A stretch of 64,000 nucleotides of DNA from JAWWOL01 sp033851545. GTDB taxonomy: Bacteria; Actinomycetota; Actinomycetes; JAWWOL01. The translations under genes and the position numbers were made by a program. Within the stretch, counting starts at the first letter, position 1. The number at the start of each line of letters is the position of its first letter. Where the stretch lies: assembly GCA_033851545.1 (NCBI GenBank), contig JAWWOO010000022.1, positions 1 to 64,000 of the forward strand, written 5' to 3'. This document shows positions 1 through 7,591 of the stretch, piece by piece. Below the pieces are notes generated by a model, which was not told the DNA's origin, made no database searches, and saw only the letters and a list, made by a program, of their open reading frames with translations.

Positions 1-300
1 CGCAACGCCAGCATCACCCAACGCCGCGCCCTGGTCATCCGCGACCGCGGCTGCGTGTTCCCCGGCTGCGACCGCCCGCCGGCGCACTGCCAAGCCCACC
101 ACCTCAAATACTGGTCCGCCGGCGGCCACACCAACCTGGACAACCTGGCCCTGGTCTGCTGGTTCCACCACCACCTGCTCCACGAAGGCGGCTGGCACCT
201 CCAACGGATCCCAGCCACCCACCCCGACACCCCACCCGGCTGGCTCGCTACCGCCAACGACGGCCGCCAGCTCCGGGAGTTTCGACAACCCGCCGCCTGA
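1..300 (+). CDS. HNH endonuclease, 13E12/DUF222-type, C-terminal part (5' truncated by window)
   Basis: The reading frame is open from base 1 and ends at the TGA at 298-300, so only the last 99 residues are visible. It holds an HNH nuclease module: CVFPGC and a following Cys/His pair (AHCQAHHL), then NLALVCWFHHHLLHEGGW, which gives the paired Cys zinc-knuckle ligands and the catalytic His region. This arrangement is typical of the C-terminus of the multicopy actinobacterial DUF222/13E12 repeat proteins, which resemble mobile-element or group-I-intron associated nucleases. The N-terminal DUF222 region would lie outside the window. Substrate and biological role are unknown; these genes are often numerous and scattered in Nocardioides-like genomes. 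Confidence 0.85.
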   Translation, partial: RNASITQRRALVIRDRGCVFPGCDRPPAHCQAHHLKYWSAGGHTNLDNLALVCWFHHHLLHEGGWHLQRIPATHPDTPPGWLATANDGRQLREFRQPAA

Positions 301-463
301 CCGCACAGGTCAGGCGCACGACCTACGGGACTTCGGGCTGCTGAGGCTGCCGTCGGGTCGCCCCGGCGTGACGTTTCCTATTTGGTTGCGCGCGGCTGCC
401 GTATTCGGCGATCAACCGGGCAGGGACGAGTCAGTTCACACAAGCGAGACGAGGAGGAGAACG

Positions 464-844
464 ATGACAGTGACCGACGCTCATTCCGCGGGCACGACTG
501 ACAACCCCCGCAGGCTCGCGGAGACGTACTTCGAGTCCTGGAAGAGCAGGGACTTCGACACTCTCCGCACACTCCTCGCCCCGGGCGTCACCTTCCGCGG
601 TCCGTTGGGCAAGGCAAACGGTGTCGACGAGTGCATCGTCGGCATGCAGGGACTGGCCGAGTCCATCACGGACATCCGGATCCTGAAGATCGCTGTCGAC
701 GACAACGACGTGATCACCTGGTACGACCTCTACACCAGGGACACACCGCCGATCCCGACCGCCAACTGGAGCCACGTCGAAGACGGCAAGATCACCCGGA
801 TCAGGGCGACGTTCGATCCGCGTCCGTTGCTCCCGCCTGCTTGA
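464..844 (+). CDS. NTF2-like / SnoaL-like small protein
   Basis: A 126-residue protein. I start it at the ATG at 464 because GAGGAGGA lies just upstream (451-458); the open frame continues further 5' but without a ribosome site. The sequence (ETYFESWKSRDFDTLRTLLAPGV, then TWYDLYTRD and a basic C-terminus) has the helix-helix plus curved sheet pattern of the NTF2-like/SnoaL superfamily, whose members are small cone-shaped ligand-binding or isomerase/hydrolase domains. No conserved catalytic dyad can be assigned by eye, so substrate is unknown. It stands alone between the HNH fragment and a TPR gene on the same strand. Confidence 0.75.
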   Translation: MTVTDAHSAGTTDNPRRLAETYFESWKSRDFDTLRTLLAPGVTFRGPLGKANGVDECIVGMQGLAESITDIRILKIAVDDNDVITWYDLYTRDTPPIPTANWSHVEDGKITRIRATFDPRPLLPPA

Positions 845-871
845 GGTGCGAGCTGCTGAAAGACTGGCGGC

Positions 872-1978
872 ATGACGCGACCGATCCAGCTCCGCGTGGC
901 CGAGCAGACCGCGCCTGCGCGCGAGCGGGCCCGGCTCAGCGAGGGACGGTCCCTGTGCGAGGAAGGCCGCTGGGAGGACGCCGCTCAGGTCTTCCAGACC
1001 CTGGTCGCCGGTGGTTCGGTGTCGGCGCTCACCGAGCTGGGTCTCGTACGGGACGAGCTCGGTGACCACGCCGGCGCGCTCGAGCTGTTCGGCCGGGCGA
1101 TGGCGGCCGGCGACCTCGCCGGCTACCTCGCGGCCGGCAGCGCTGCACTGGCCGACGGGGATGTCGACGAGGCTGAGCGACTGCTGCGGGTGGGGATCGA
1201 GGCCGGCGAGGAGCAGTGGCAGTGGCAGCTCGCCGAGGTCTACCTGGCCCGCGATGACGACGTGGAGGCCGAGCGCCTGCTGCGCGCAGCCATCGTGGCC
1301 GGCGAGACGCGTGCCTGGCGTGACCTGGCATCGCTCGCCGAGCGGGCCGGGGACCTGGCGGCAGCGGAGTTCGCCTACCGTTCGGGCGCGGGCGAGGGCG
1401 ACGCCACCGATCGTCTCGAGCTCGCCCGGTTCCTGGTGGGACAGGGCCGAAGCACAGAGGCACTGCCGATGCTGACCGATCTGCTGGGCGCGGGCCATCG
1501 GCGCGCCCTGGTCGGTCTCGCCGAGCTGCACCGCGAGGCGGGCCGGCACGAGCAGGCGGCCACGACCTATGGCGAGGCCATCGAGGCGGGTGCCCTCGAT
1601 GCCCGCGAGGACCTCGCCGACCTGCTCGCCTATGACCTCGACCGCCCGGCCGACGCGCTGGAGCAATGGCGCCTCGCGCTGGAAGAGGGCGTGGTGGACT
1701 CCGCCACGCTGTGGTGGGAGACCGGGCAGGCCTACGAGCGCGCAGGTGACTGGGGGGCCGCCGAAGCGGCGTACCAGGAGATGCTTGCGGCCGGAGACGT
1801 CGACGCCTACCACGCGCTGGCATCCCTCGCCCTCGTACGAGGCGACGTCGCGGCCGCCGAGCGGTTGTTCCGGGACGCCCTGGCCGCAGGCGACGCCGAT
1901 GCCCTCGAACCGCTGCACACCCTGCTGACGTCGCAGGGCCGGCTCGCCGAGGCCGCCGCCCTTCACGACCGGGTCTGA
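872..1978 (+). CDS. Tetratricopeptide / Sel1-like repeat protein
   Basis: A 368-residue Ala/Leu/Glu-rich protein made almost entirely of about 35-residue helical hairpin repeats of the TPR/Sel1 type (recurring GDxxxAExxxRxAxxAG blocks, for example GDLAAAEFAYRSGAGEGD and GDVAAAERLFRDALAAGD). No signal peptide or membrane segment is visible, so it should be cytoplasmic. Such superhelices serve as protein-protein scaffolds; no enzymatic domain is fused to it. It follows the NTF2-like gene by 27 bases and may be cotranscribed with it. The partner protein cannot be inferred from sequence. Confidence 0.8.
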   Translation: MTRPIQLRVAEQTAPARERARLSEGRSLCEEGRWEDAAQVFQTLVAGGSVSALTELGLVRDELGDHAGALELFGRAMAAGDLAGYLAAGSAALADGDVDEAERLLRVGIEAGEEQWQWQLAEVYLARDDDVEAERLLRAAIVAGETRAWRDLASLAERAGDLAAAEFAYRSGAGEGDATDRLELARFLVGQGRSTEALPMLTDLLGAGHRRALVGLAELHREAGRHEQAATTYGEAIEAGALDAREDLADLLAYDLDRPADALEQWRLALEEGVVDSATLWWETGQAYERAGDWGAAEAAYQEMLAAGDVDAYHALASLALVRGDVAAAERLFRDALAAGDADALEPLHTLLTSQGRLAEAAALHDRV

Positions 1979-2214
1979 GCCCGGAACTCCCTTCCGCCCA
2001 GGCGATCGGGTCAGCCCAGCAGCATCCGAGCGACCGGCACTGTCGCGACCGGCGCGCTCCCAGGGTGGTGGGGGACCAATCCGGCTGGCCGCTTCATGCG
2101 AACGCCTGCCGTCGGAAAGCACGCAACCGGTGGGCAACTGCTACCGCTCAGCCGCAAACGGCTTCCATCCATCCCCTGCTGAGTCGTCAGTCGGGGGCGA
2201 GTTAGGGAGAGAAC

Positions 2215-3690
2215 GTGCCGATCATCCGCAAGAACAGAGGGCGACCGGGAAAGCATGGTCTGACCCGCCGTACCGTCGCCGCAACCGGAGCTGCGGCCCT
2301 CGCCATCTCGGGCGGAGCCCTCGCCCTGGCACCAGTGGCAAGCCAGGCATCCTCGCACCGTGAGGCGCCACTGATCTCCGGCGACCCGCGCGCAGACAAC
2401 ACCGATGTCTACGCGTTTGTCAGCCCGGACAAGCCGAGCACCGTCACGCTGCTGGCCAACTGGATCCCGTTCGAGGAGCCCAATGGCGGTCCGAACTTCT
2501 ACCCGTTCGCACAGAACACGCACTACCTGCTGCACATCGACAACAACGGTGACGGCGTCTCGGACATCAACTACATCTGGACGTTCACCAACCACTACCG
2601 GGACTCGAAGGGGCAGTTCCTCTACAACACCGGTCCGGTGAGGAACCTGCACGACAAGACGCTGAACTTCTACCAGACCTACACGCTGCAGAGGCAGGAT
2701 GGCCCCGGCGGCCCCAAGACCATCTTGAAGAACGCCGTCGTCGCCCCCTCGGACACCGGCAAGGCCTCGATGCCGAACTACGCAGCCCTGGTCAAGCAGG
2801 CGACCGTCCGCCTCCCCGGCGGCGGCAAGACCTTCGCCGGACAGGCGGACGACCCGTTCTTCCTCGATCTGCGGATCTTCGACCTGCTCTACGGTGGCAA
2901 CCTCTCCGAGGCCGGCCACGACACGCTCAAGGGTTACAACGTCAACACCCTGGGACTGCAGATCCCCAAGAGCGAGCTGGCCTTCAAGGGTGACCCGACC
3001 CGCAACCCGGTCATCGGCGTGTGGTCGAGCACCGCGGAGCGGACGGTCAAGGTCACGGCCAAGGGTGTGACCAAGCTCGGCCCGTACGTCCAGGTCTCGC
3101 GCCTGGGCAACCCGTTGGTGAACGAGGCCGTTGTCCCGCTGGCGTACAAGGACGCGTTCAACGCGATCCCCCCCAGCGTCGACCACACGGTCACGCCGGT
3201 CGTCAAGGCGGTCCTCAACCCGATCGTGCCGCAGCTGATCAAGCAGATCTACGGCATCCCCGCCCCCGCGGGGCCGCGTAACGACCTCGTGGAGATCTTC
3301 CTGACCGGGATCGCCAAGAACGCTCCGACTCTGGACGGGACCAAGGCGCCGATCCAGGCCGACCTCAACTCCCAGGTCCTGAACGCGGACGTCAACCCGG
3401 CGACGTTCGTGCCGTCGGAGGAGCTGCGTCTCAACATGGCTGTCCCTGTCACCGCAAAGCCCAACCGGCTCGGCGTCCTGGGCGGGGACTTCCAAGGCTT
3501 CCCGAACGGTCGCCGTCTCGGTGACGACGTCATCGACATCGCCGTGCAGGCGCTGGAGGGTGCCGCCACCAACGGCATCGTCAAGGCGCTCGCTGCCGGC
3601 GACGGTGTCAACGCCAACGAGCACCCGTTCCGCAAGACGTTCCCCTACGTCTCGCTGCCGAACACCGCGGCCGTCAACCAGGCCAAGTAG
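2215..3690 (+). CDS. Secreted DUF4331-family protein
   Basis: A 491-residue protein with a GTG start preceded by AGGGAGAG (2203-2210). The N-terminus is basic (twin Arg in LTRRTVAATGAAALAISGG) followed by a hydrophobic stretch and an Ala-x-Ala region, so it is probably exported, possibly by Tat. Directly after the signal is SSHREAPLISGDPRADNTDVYAFVSP, the hallmark of DUF4331, followed by the NGGPNFYPF and DNNGDG motifs. The family is secreted and of unknown function; its conserved His/Asp residues suggest metal binding, which is inference. It heads a same-strand run with a membrane TPR protein, a NicO transporter and a lipoprotein, which points to a shared extracytoplasmic role. A strong hairpin follows the stop codon. 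Confidence 0.85.
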   Translation: MPIIRKNRGRPGKHGLTRRTVAATGAAALAISGGALALAPVASQASSHREAPLISGDPRADNTDVYAFVSPDKPSTVTLLANWIPFEEPNGGPNFYPFAQNTHYLLHIDNNGDGVSDINYIWTFTNHYRDSKGQFLYNTGPVRNLHDKTLNFYQTYTLQRQDGPGGPKTILKNAVVAPSDTGKASMPNYAALVKQATVRLPGGGKTFAGQADDPFFLDLRIFDLLYGGNLSEAGHDTLKGYNVNTLGLQIPKSELAFKGDPTRNPVIGVWSSTAERTVKVTAKGVTKLGPYVQVSRLGNPLVNEAVVPLAYKDAFNAIPPSVDHTVTPVVKAVLNPIVPQLIKQIYGIPAPAGPRNDLVEIFLTGIAKNAPTLDGTKAPIQADLNSQVLNADVNPATFVPSEELRLNMAVPVTAKPNRLGVLGGDFQGFPNGRRLGDDVIDIAVQALEGAATNGIVKALAAGDGVNANEHPFRKTFPYVSLPNTAAVNQAK

Positions 3691-3698
3691 TCACCGAG

Positions 3699-3729
3699 CG
3701 CCCACCCGCTCCGCTGGGGCGGGTGGGCG
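3699..3729 (+). terminator. Hairpin terminator or attenuator after the DUF4331 gene
   Basis: An 11-base perfect inverted repeat (3699-3709 CGCCCACCCGC with 3719-3729 GCGGGTGGGCG) around a 9-base loop sits 8 bases after the DUF4331 stop. There is no long T run, as is usual in high-GC actinobacteria. It may terminate most transcripts from the DUF4331 promoter and let partial read-through reach the TPR-NicO-lipoprotein genes, giving higher DUF4331 dosage. Confidence 0.7.
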
Positions 3730-3787
3730 ACCCGGCCTGACAACCCAGCAGTACCAAGCTCTTTCGAGTCAGAGAGTCAATGCCGTG

Positions 3788-5182
3788 ATGACTGATCTGC
3801 AACAGCCAGCCGAGCTCTCCGAGCCGAGGTTGCGGCGCCCGCACAACCGCCCGGCGCTCGCCGGCGCTGCCGTCCTGCTCGCTGTCCTGATGGTGGCCGG
3901 GCTCGGGATCGTTGGCCACCTCGGGTCCAGCACCGGAAGCCCCCGTGTGGCGAGCTCGACCGGCAGCACGGCGGGTGACGCCAACCTCGCGCTCAACCCG
4001 TCGAACAACGGTGACCAGTCGGCCGCCATTGCCGGCCTGCAGGCCACTCTGAGGAAAGCACCCGGCAACTACGCCGCCTGGGCGACCCTCGGGTTGGACT
4101 ACGTCGACCAGGCTCGCGTGACCGTCAACCCCGCGTTCGACACTCTGGCCGAGGGTGCGCTCCGCAAGTCCCTGGCCATCAACAGCGCCGACAACTTCAT
4201 CGCCGATGCCGGCGAGGCCTCGCTCGCTGCGGCTCGGCACGAGTTCGCTCAGGCCAAGTCCTGGGCTCTCAAAGGCATCGTCATCGACGGCTACAACGCC
4301 GCCCTGTACGGCATTCTCGCCGACGCACAGACCCAGCTGGGCGACTACGACGCCGCGAGGGCCTCCGTACAAAAGATGATCAATCTACGTCCACAGACCC
4401 CCGCGCTGGCCCGGGCCTCCTACGTCGCCGAGCTGGCCGGCAACGTCCCCTCAGCCGTGTCATTGATGACGCAGGCCCGCGACGCTGCCTCAACCCCCGC
4501 CGACACCGCGTTCGCTGACTACTACCTCGGCGAGCTCGCCCGCAACGCCGGAGAGCCGGCCAGGGCGATGGCCTACTACGAGGCGGGGCTCAAGGTCGAC
4601 CCGTCCTACGCCGCGCTGTACGAGGGTCGGGCCAAGGCCGAGGTGGCACTCGGTCGGCACTCCGCCGCGATTGCCGACTACACAACGGTTGTCGGACGCG
4701 TACCGCAGCCGCAGTACGTCATCGAGTTCGGTGAATACCTTCAGTCCCTCGGCAGGTCCGATGAGGCCCAGCAGCAGTACGCGACTTTCGGGGTCGAGAA
4801 CCAGCTGTTCCAGGACAACGGCGTCCTTCTCGATTCCGACCCGGCGCTGTTCTGCGCGGACCACGGCGACCCGGCGAAGGCTCTGCAGTTCGCCGAGGCC
4901 GGCATCAAGATCCGGCCGTTCCTCGAGATGGACGACGCCTATGCCTGGGCTCTGCATGTCAACGGCAGGGACCAGGAGGCACTTTCCTGGTCGCACAAGG
5001 CGCTCGCGACCGGCATGAGGAACGCGCTCTTCTTCTTCCACCTCGGCATGGTCGAGAAGTCCCTCGGCGACAAGGCCGCGGCGACACGGGACCTGACGAC
5101 CGCCCTCAGGATCAACCCGCAGTTCAGCCCGTTGCAGGTGCCGGTGGCCGAGCGGGCCCTGTCCGACCTCGGGAGCGTCTGA
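3788..5182 (+). CDS. Membrane-anchored tetratricopeptide repeat protein
   Basis: A 464-residue protein if started at ATG 3788; an adjacent GTG at 3785 is an equally possible start. After a short basic cytoplasmic tail there is one transmembrane segment (about residues 25-45, ALAGAAVLLAVLMVAGLGIV), then a Ser/Thr linker and at least six TPR motifs (for example NYAAWATLGLDYVDQARV, PSYAALYEGRAKAEVALGRH, DKAAATRDLTTALRINPQF). The repeats would face the outside, or the lumen-side if cleaved. The stop overlaps the start of the NicO gene by one base (TGATG), which indicates translational coupling. It is probably an assembly platform for the neighbouring transporter or for DUF4331; that link rests on gene order only. 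Confidence 0.8.
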   Translation: MTDLQQPAELSEPRLRRPHNRPALAGAAVLLAVLMVAGLGIVGHLGSSTGSPRVASSTGSTAGDANLALNPSNNGDQSAAIAGLQATLRKAPGNYAAWATLGLDYVDQARVTVNPAFDTLAEGALRKSLAINSADNFIADAGEASLAAARHEFAQAKSWALKGIVIDGYNAALYGILADAQTQLGDYDAARASVQKMINLRPQTPALARASYVAELAGNVPSAVSLMTQARDAASTPADTAFADYYLGELARNAGEPARAMAYYEAGLKVDPSYAALYEGRAKAEVALGRHSAAIADYTTVVGRVPQPQYVIEFGEYLQSLGRSDEAQQQYATFGVENQLFQDNGVLLDSDPALFCADHGDPAKALQFAEAGIKIRPFLEMDDAYAWALHVNGRDQEALSWSHKALATGMRNALFFFHLGMVEKSLGDKAAATRDLTTALRINPQFSPLQVPVAERALSDLGSV

Positions 5183-6834
5183 TGACCGCGCGGATCCTGA
5201 CTCGTCTCTCGGTGGTGGCCGGGATCGTCTGCACCGCAGGCGTTCTCGCCGCCGGGCCGGCGAGCGCCCACCCGCTGGGCAATGCCACCGTCAACCACTA
5301 CGACGGCCTCACCTTGACCACCGACCGGATCGACGACCACGCGGTCGAGGACATCGCCGAGATCCCGACCTTCCAGCGCAAGGCCGGTATCGACACCGAC
5401 CGCAACGGCGTCCTGTCCGCCGCCGAGTCCGCTGCGTACGCGACGGGGCAGTGTGCCGCGCTCGCCGGTGGCAACCACCTCCGGGTGGCCGGCACTGCCG
5501 TGGCGTGGCAAGTCACCTCGGCTGCGTACACCGAACGGCCGGGCGCCATCGGCGGACTCACCGTCGGCCGGCTGGTCTGCGACCTGCGGGCCGGCTCGGA
5601 CCTGTCCTCGGGGGCAACCGTCGCCCTCTCCGACAACTGGGACGGCGCCGGGGTCGGCTGGCACGAGATCACCGCAGTCGCCGACGGAGTATCCCTGGAC
5701 AACTCGGCCGTCCCTGCCACGAGCATCAGCGACGAGCTGCAGAACTACCCGAACGACCTGCTCTCCTCGCCGCTCGATGTCCGGTCGACGACGCTCGACG
5801 TGGTCGCCGGTGGCGGCGGATCCACCTACGCCAAGGCCAAGGACCTGCCGGTCGCCGGCCTCGCCGTACGGGAGCTGAACCGGCTCGGCAACGGCTTCAA
5901 CAACCTGGTCGGGCGCAAGCACATGGGCCTGGGCGTCGGGGCGCTGGCCCTGCTGCTCTCGTTGGTGCTGGGTGCCGGCCACGCGTTCCTGCCGGGTCAC
6001 GGGAAGACGGTGATGGCGGCCTACCTCGTGGGCAGGCGTGGCCGGCTTCGCGACGTCATAACCGTCGGCGCCACGGTGACGATCACGCACACCGCTGGCG
6101 TACTCATCCTTGGGCTGCTCATCGCCCTCGGCGCGCAGTTCGCCACCGTCGTCGTCGAGCGGGACCTCGCGATCATCTCGGGGGGCACGGTGGCGCTGGT
6201 CGGTCTCGGACTGCTGGTCTCCGCCGTCCGCCGCCGGCGGGCAGAGCGTCTCTCCCACGAGGAACACCTCTTGCACCTCGACGTGGACACCCTCGCCGTC
6301 GAGGAGGCTCTTGTCCACGAGCACGCCGACGGGGTCCCCGTACGGGCCCTGGTCCTGCACGGCAGCACAGCAGGCAGGGCCACCGCGCTGGCCGAGGCGC
6401 CGCACGACCACCCGCACCCGCACCCCCATACGCACCCGGCCGAGGCAGCCACCCACTCACACGGTTGGGGCCAGGCGCACTCCCACGCGCCGCGGGACAA
6501 GGGCTTCAGCCGCAGCGGCCTGATCGGCCTGGGTGCAGCGGGCGGTCTGGTCCCCAGCCCGTCCGCCCTGCTCGTCCTGCTCGCGGCGGTGACGGCCGGC
6601 CGGACGATCTTCGGCATCGGCCTGGTCCTGGCCTACGGCCTGGGCATGGCGCTCGCCCTGTGTGCCGCCGGCCTGCTGGTTGTCCGGTTGCAGGACCGGG
6701 TGACCCGGCTGCTCGCCGGCCGCAAGCTGGCCCGGCTCGGCTGGGTGGCGTCGGCGCTACCCGTACTCACGGCGTCAATCGTCCTCGTCGTCGGGCTCGG
6801 CCTGATGGCCCGCGCAATCTCCGGGAGCGTCTGA
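5182..6834 (+). CDS. NicO/RcnA-family nickel-cobalt transporter with N-terminal extracellular region
   Basis: A 550-residue protein with a signal peptide ending near ASAHPLGNATVNHYDG. The first about 245 residues form an extracytoplasmic region that includes an EF-hand-like loop (DTDRNGVLSAAE). The membrane part starts near residue 250 and carries the NicO/RcnA signature GAGHAFLPGHGKTVMAAYLVG, a later GGLVPSPSALLVLL segment and about six hydrophobic helices. A long cytosolic or loop region around residues 410-435 is rich in His (repeated HPHPH), typical of Ni/Co/Zn handling. In the second signature Ser replaces the Cys often seen in RcnA (GGLVPCP). Direction of transport cannot be decided from sequence. 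It is translationally coupled on both sides, to the TPR gene and to the lipoprotein. Confidence 0.85.
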   Translation: MTARILTRLSVVAGIVCTAGVLAAGPASAHPLGNATVNHYDGLTLTTDRIDDHAVEDIAEIPTFQRKAGIDTDRNGVLSAAESAAYATGQCAALAGGNHLRVAGTAVAWQVTSAAYTERPGAIGGLTVGRLVCDLRAGSDLSSGATVALSDNWDGAGVGWHEITAVADGVSLDNSAVPATSISDELQNYPNDLLSSPLDVRSTTLDVVAGGGGSTYAKAKDLPVAGLAVRELNRLGNGFNNLVGRKHMGLGVGALALLLSLVLGAGHAFLPGHGKTVMAAYLVGRRGRLRDVITVGATVTITHTAGVLILGLLIALGAQFATVVVERDLAIISGGTVALVGLGLLVSAVRRRRAERLSHEEHLLHLDVDTLAVEEALVHEHADGVPVRALVLHGSTAGRATALAEAPHDHPHPHPHTHPAEAATHSHGWGQAHSHAPRDKGFSRSGLIGLGAAGGLVPSPSALLVLLAAVTAGRTIFGIGLVLAYGLGMALALCAAGLLVVRLQDRVTRLLAGRKLARLGWVASALPVLTASIVLVVGLGLMARAISGSV

Positions 6835-7187
6835 TGAACATCGCCCGTCCCTTCGCCTCCATCGTCGGCGCTCTTGCTGTGGCAACGCTGGTCAGCGGTT
6901 GCGGCTCGTCCTCGAGCGGTCCGGCCTTCAGGACCCAGTCCGGGGTGCAGGCCGACGCCGCCACCCAGTCCTGCCTGGTGCACCAGAAGTCGGTCCCGAC
7001 GGCCGACTACAAGGGCGGGGCGGACGGCAAGACGACTGACGTGCTCACGTTCCTGGCCTACTACACCGCCAACGGCAACAAGCAGTTCTGCGACGGCGAG
7101 CCGGCCAACGGCAAGGACAAGGCATGGGCTGCGCTCTACACGTCCTTCGCCGCGGCCACGAACGTCCGGGGCATCACCAGCCGCTGA
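6834..7187 (+). CDS. Small putative lipoprotein
   Basis: A 117-residue protein whose ATG overlaps the stop of the NicO gene by one base. It has a lipoprotein signal (hydrophobic stretch followed by LVSGCG, with Cys at about residue 23) and a Ser-rich tether. The mature part has two further Cys residues (SCLVHQ and KQFCDGEP) that could form a disulfide. No known domain is recognised. As the last gene of the DUF4331-TPR-NicO run it is likely to be the extracytoplasmic substrate-binding or chaperone subunit of that group; this is inference from position. Confidence 0.75.
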   Translation: MNIARPFASIVGALAVATLVSGCGSSSSGPAFRTQSGVQADAATQSCLVHQKSVPTADYKGGADGKTTDVLTFLAYYTANGNKQFCDGEPANGKDKAWAALYTSFAAATNVRGITSR

Positions 7188-7194
7188 GCCGGCG

Positions 7195-7368
7195 TCAGGC
7201 CCCGCCGGCCAGCCGTGCCTGACGCCGCTCCTCGTCCCACCGTCGCGACGTGTGCAGGTCGGTGTCGTCGGGCAGCTCCTCGACGAGCTGGTCGACCGGC
7301 ACCCGTACACCAGCCTCGAGCTGCTCGAGGTGGATCGCGTACCGGCTGGGCGCTGCGGAATCGGCCAT
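7195..7368 (-). CDS. Small hypothetical protein (57 aa)
   Basis: A 57-residue acidic protein on the opposite strand, ending 8 bases from the lipoprotein gene. I prefer the ATG at 7368 (MADSAAPSRYAIHLEQLEAG) over the longer frame that begins at 7428. It has amphipathic features (VPVDQLVEELPDDTDLHTSRRWDEERRQ) but no recognisable domain, signal or membrane segment. It lies between the lipoprotein gene and the malic enzyme promoter region. Function unknown. Confidence 0.55.
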   Translation of the reverse strand: MADSAAPSRYAIHLEQLEAGVRVPVDQLVEELPDDTDLHTSRRWDEERRQARLAGGA

Positions 7369-7591
7369 GCAGCCAGTTTGCCAGGCTGATCGCGGGGCGT
7401 CGGCTGTCGGACAACCCGCAGGCCGCATTTCGCCCCATCAGCGGGCTGGTCCTCGCCCTGTTCGTGACCAGCACGGCGGTCGCCACGACCGACGCCGTCA
7501 CCGGCCAGCAGGGCAGCCCGCAGGGTGGTCCGGACGCCGCTCGGCAGGACCAGCATTTCGGTAGCGGTCGGAGATCACGGATAATCGGACG

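Noticed and set aside
431..2137. 568-residue minus-strand reading frame
   Set aside because: It is the antisense shadow of the NTF2-like and TPR genes; composition is low-complexity Arg/Gly/Val and no domain is seen.
1979..2214. Metal or cobalamin riboswitch upstream of the DUF4331-NicO operon
   Set aside because: No B12-box or NiCo-type helices could be recognised in this 236-base stretch.
2011..3624. 537-residue minus-strand frame under DUF4331
   Set aside because: Antisense shadow; no ribosome site or domain.
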